In this document: positions 5,445 to 7,351 of the stretch, piece by piece
How positions within the stretch are numbered: the stretch's first letter is position 1
Layout: every line of letters begins with the position of its first letter
NCBI GenBank assembly: GCA_024275855.1
Contig: JAJRYL010000001.1
Location: 1-7,351, forward strand
Origin: Deltaproteobacteria bacterium
GTDB taxonomy: Bacteria; Desulfobacterota; GWC2-55-46; JADFVP01
Reading direction: 5' to 3'
DNA: 7,351 nucleotides
Position numbers and translations under genes: made by a program
Notes under the pieces: model-generated
What the model saw: the letters and a program-made list of their open reading frames with translations, nothing else
What the model was told of the DNA's origin: nothing
The model's database searches: none

Positions 5445-7256
5445 TTACTTGCTGCTGGCTTTTTGTTGCTGTTTATGAATGGCGACATTGTAGGAACCGA
5501 TTATATCTTTACGGTGAATAATGCCTATCAGTTTCCTCGACCCCTCAGACTCTACAACCGGCATTCTGCCGATATCGAGCGTTCCGAGGCGGCGAAGCGT
5601 TACCTGCATCGATTCGTTGGGGTAGGCAACAATCAAGCCGTCTGTAGTGGCTATATCTTTTACCGTTTTACCCATTATAGTGTCCGTATCAAACTCCCGC
5701 TCAAGGTCCTGTATACTGACAATTCCTACCAGCGTGCCTTCCGGGTCTACAACAGGAAAGCCGTGGTGGTGGCTTTCGAGAAACTCCGTACTCAGGTCGA
5801 GAAGAGTCATGTCGAGCGGAACGGTCTCTACATCGGTTGTCATTATCTCTTCAACGGTAACCTGCTGCATAATATCCACATCATGCCCCTGGTCGAGGTG
5901 TATGCCCCGTCTGCTCAGCTTCAGGGTATAGATAGTCTCCTGGCTGATTAAGCGCGAGACTATAGTGCTCATGCTTGTAGCGATCATCAGCGGCAGTATA
6001 ATATTGTAGTCGCTGGTCATCTCGAAGAGTATGAGGATTGACGTTATAGGCGCGCGCGCGGCGCCGCTGAAGAAAGCGGCCATGCCTACTAAAGCGTAAG
6101 CGCCAGCCGGTGCCGTGGAGAGCGGGAAGAGGTAGTTTGCCGCCTGCCCGAATACATTGCCGAGCATTGCCCCCATAAAGAGCGAGGGCGCGAAGATTCC
6201 GCCCGAACCTCCCGAGCCGAGTGTAATAATAGTGGCCGCAACCTTAACAAGAAGAAGTACAAGGGCTACGCCTAATACGAGATTGCCTGTAAGGGCATCT
6301 GTTATCGTTTCGTAACCTACGCCGAAGACCCTCGGAAAACCGTCTACCTTATAGCTAAGAATACCGATAACGCCGAGTATGAGGCCGCCGACTACCGGTT
6401 TGAAGTACTCCGGAAAACGTATTCCGTCCCACACATCTTCTGACCAGTAAAGGAGTTTTGTAAAGATATAGGCGGCGCAAGCGGCAACTACTCCAAGGAT
6501 GAGGTATAAGACAAGCTCCCAGGAGTTGACCATGGTATATGCCGGAATGTTGAAGACGGCTATGCTGCTGTCGAAAATATTGGCTACAACGCTGGCTGTT
6601 ACCGCGGAGATAATAATCGCACTAAAATAGACCGCGTTAAACTGCCCGAGAATTACCTCAAGAGCGAATAACGACCCGCCGATAGGCGCGCTGAAGGTAG
6701 CGGCTATACCGCTTGCCGCACCGCAGGCAACGAGGTTTCTCATACGGTCGTCGGAGAGTTTGAAGAACTGGCCTACGGATGAACCGAGTGCCGCGCCGAT
6801 CTGGGCTATAGGCCCCTCTCGGCCTACCGAACCTCCGGTGCCGATACAGATAGCGGACGCGAATGCCTTTACGACCACAACGCGTGGGCGGATGCGCCCG
6901 CCATGAAGTGAAACCGCTTCCATTACTTCCGGCACGCCGTGCCCTTTAGCCTCGCGGGCGAAGAAGTAGATGAGAGGGCCGAAAATAGCTCCTCCGACCG
7001 CCGGTATGATTAATAGATGGTAGGGGGATATAGAGCTTAAAAGGCCGCCGAGTCCGCCGTAGGCGAGGGTCTGTACCCATAAAATCAGGTGCCGGAAGAA
7101 TACAGCGCCCAAACCGGCGCCAACGCCTACTGTAAGAGCCGTTACCATTACCATAACGGACTCCGACACACCGCGTTGTTCTAACCACAGGGCAATGAAT
7201 ACCCTGCATTTTTTGCCGTATTGAGTAATGTTGTTAGCTAAAAGTTTTGTTTTCAA
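5445..7256 (-). CDS. ClC-family anion channel/transporter with C-terminal CBS pair
   Basis: This 603-residue protein has the ClC membrane domain (about 25-445) followed by two CBS domains (about 467-522 and 530-588) that in this family bind nucleotides and tune gating. Signature loops are GHGVP (105-109, position of GSGIP), GREGP (145-149, with gating Glu147), GSGGSGGIFAP (347-357), and Tyr443 in the place of the central pore tyrosine. The sequence FALEVIL (197-203) puts Val201 where proton-coupled exchangers have their inner glutamate. Anion passage across the inner membrane is expected; channel versus exchanger and the preferred anion are open. The frame can start at TTG 7256, just below an in-frame stop. 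A first ATG at codon 35 (7154) has GGAG six bases upstream but would begin directly in the first helix. I favour the upstream start because LWLEQRGVSES looks like the usual pre-helix segment. The gene is convergent with pilQ and shows no functional link to it. Confidence 0.93.
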   Translation of the reverse strand: MKTKLLANNITQYGKKCRVFIALWLEQRGVSESVMVMVTALTVGVGAGLGAVFFRHLILWVQTLAYGGLGGLLSSISPYHLLIIPAVGGAIFGPLIYFFAREAKGHGVPEVMEAVSLHGGRIRPRVVVVKAFASAICIGTGGSVGREGPIAQIGAALGSSVGQFFKLSDDRMRNLVACGAASGIAATFSAPIGGSLFALEVILGQFNAVYFSAIIISAVTASVVANIFDSSIAVFNIPAYTMVNSWELVLYLILGVVAACAAYIFTKLLYWSEDVWDGIRFPEYFKPVVGGLILGVIGILSYKVDGFPRVFGVGYETITDALTGNLVLGVALVLLLVKVAATIITLGSGGSGGIFAPSLFMGAMLGNVFGQAANYLFPLSTAPAGAYALVGMAAFFSGAARAPITSILILFEMTSDYNIILPLMIATSMSTIVSRLISQETIYTLKLSRRGIHLDQGHDVDIMQQVTVEEIMTTDVETVPLDMTLLDLSTEFLESHHHGFPVVDPEGTLVGIVSIQDLEREFDTDTIMGKTVKDIATTDGLIVAYPNESMQVTLRRLGTLDIGRMPVVESEGSRKLIGIIHRKDIIGSYNVAIHKQQQKASSK

Positions 7257-7306
7257 GGAAGTATTTATGCCTTAGTAATAGTAAAATATATGAGTGGCAG
7301 CCGTTG

Positions 7307-7320
7307 ATAGAACATTCTAT
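7307..7320. promoter_or_regulatory. 14-bp dyad upstream of the ClC gene (possible operator)
   Basis: ATAGAA and TTCTAT flank two bases, forming a dyad about 50 bp upstream of the TTG start, next to a second palindrome GGAATTCC (7324-7331). The whole 95-bp upstream stretch (7257-7351) is AT-rich, with TATATT- and TACTAT-like -10 candidates on the - strand but no convincing -35. Position and symmetry fit a regulator site, but short AT-rich dyads arise by chance and no known operator is recognised. Confidence 0.25.
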
Positions 7321-7351
7321 ACGGGAATTCCAATATTAAAACCCGACGCGC

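Noticed and set aside
5379..5951. 190-codon + strand open frame after the terminator
   Set aside because: It overlaps the CBS domains of the ClC gene in antisense and its product shows no family features.

Overview
The window holds the end of a type IV pilus (T4P) assembly operon on the + strand, pilM(partial)-pilN-pilO-pilP-pilQ. A convergent gene on the - strand encodes a ClC-family anion channel or transporter with a C-terminal CBS pair. The two units meet at a strong, apparently bidirectional Rho-independent terminator. The genes look like those of a Gram-negative bacterium of the deltaproteobacterial (Desulfobacterota/Myxococcota-like) type. Reasons are the PilN start MIRINLLPVRAAK, the PilM ending GDR that overlaps pilN, a long PilQ with three AMIN-like domains, and moderately GC-rich DNA with many ATA, CTT and AGG codons. 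The lineage is an inference from remembered family features and cannot be fixed without a search.

Layout. Positions 1-277 are the last 91 codons of pilM. pilN (274-813) overlaps it by 4 bp. pilO (851-1435) follows after 37 bp that contain a small hairpin between the best Shine-Dalgarno (SD) sequence and the start codon. pilP (1453-1977) is a predicted lipoprotein 17 bp further on. A 168-bp gap without a convincing gene holds two short hairpins and precedes pilQ (2146-5238), which encodes an unusually long (1030 aa) secretin with a lipobox. Immediately after, and including the last codons of pilQ, lies a 53-bp near-perfect tandem duplication (5222-5327). It is followed by a 16-bp perfect-stem terminator (5336-5370) and two short hairpins. 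The ClC gene (5445-7256, -) reads toward this terminator, and its upstream region (7257-7351) contains a 14-bp dyad.

How the genes work together. PilM (cytoplasmic, actin-like) binds the N-terminal tail of PilN. PilN and PilO form an inner-membrane dimer with periplasmic coiled coils and ferredoxin-like domains. PilP is the lipoprotein that links PilN/PilO to the N0 domain of PilQ. PilQ forms the outer-membrane gate for the pilus. Together they make the alignment complex of the T4P machine. The ClC gene has no evident functional link and is simply the convergent neighbour.

I find no mobile element, CRISPR array, RNA gene or clearly novel multigene system. The points worth a second look are variations on known parts: a lipidated long PilQ with a repeat-built acidic linker, the tandem duplication at its 3' end, the hairpin in front of pilO, and channel-like substitutions in the ClC pathway.
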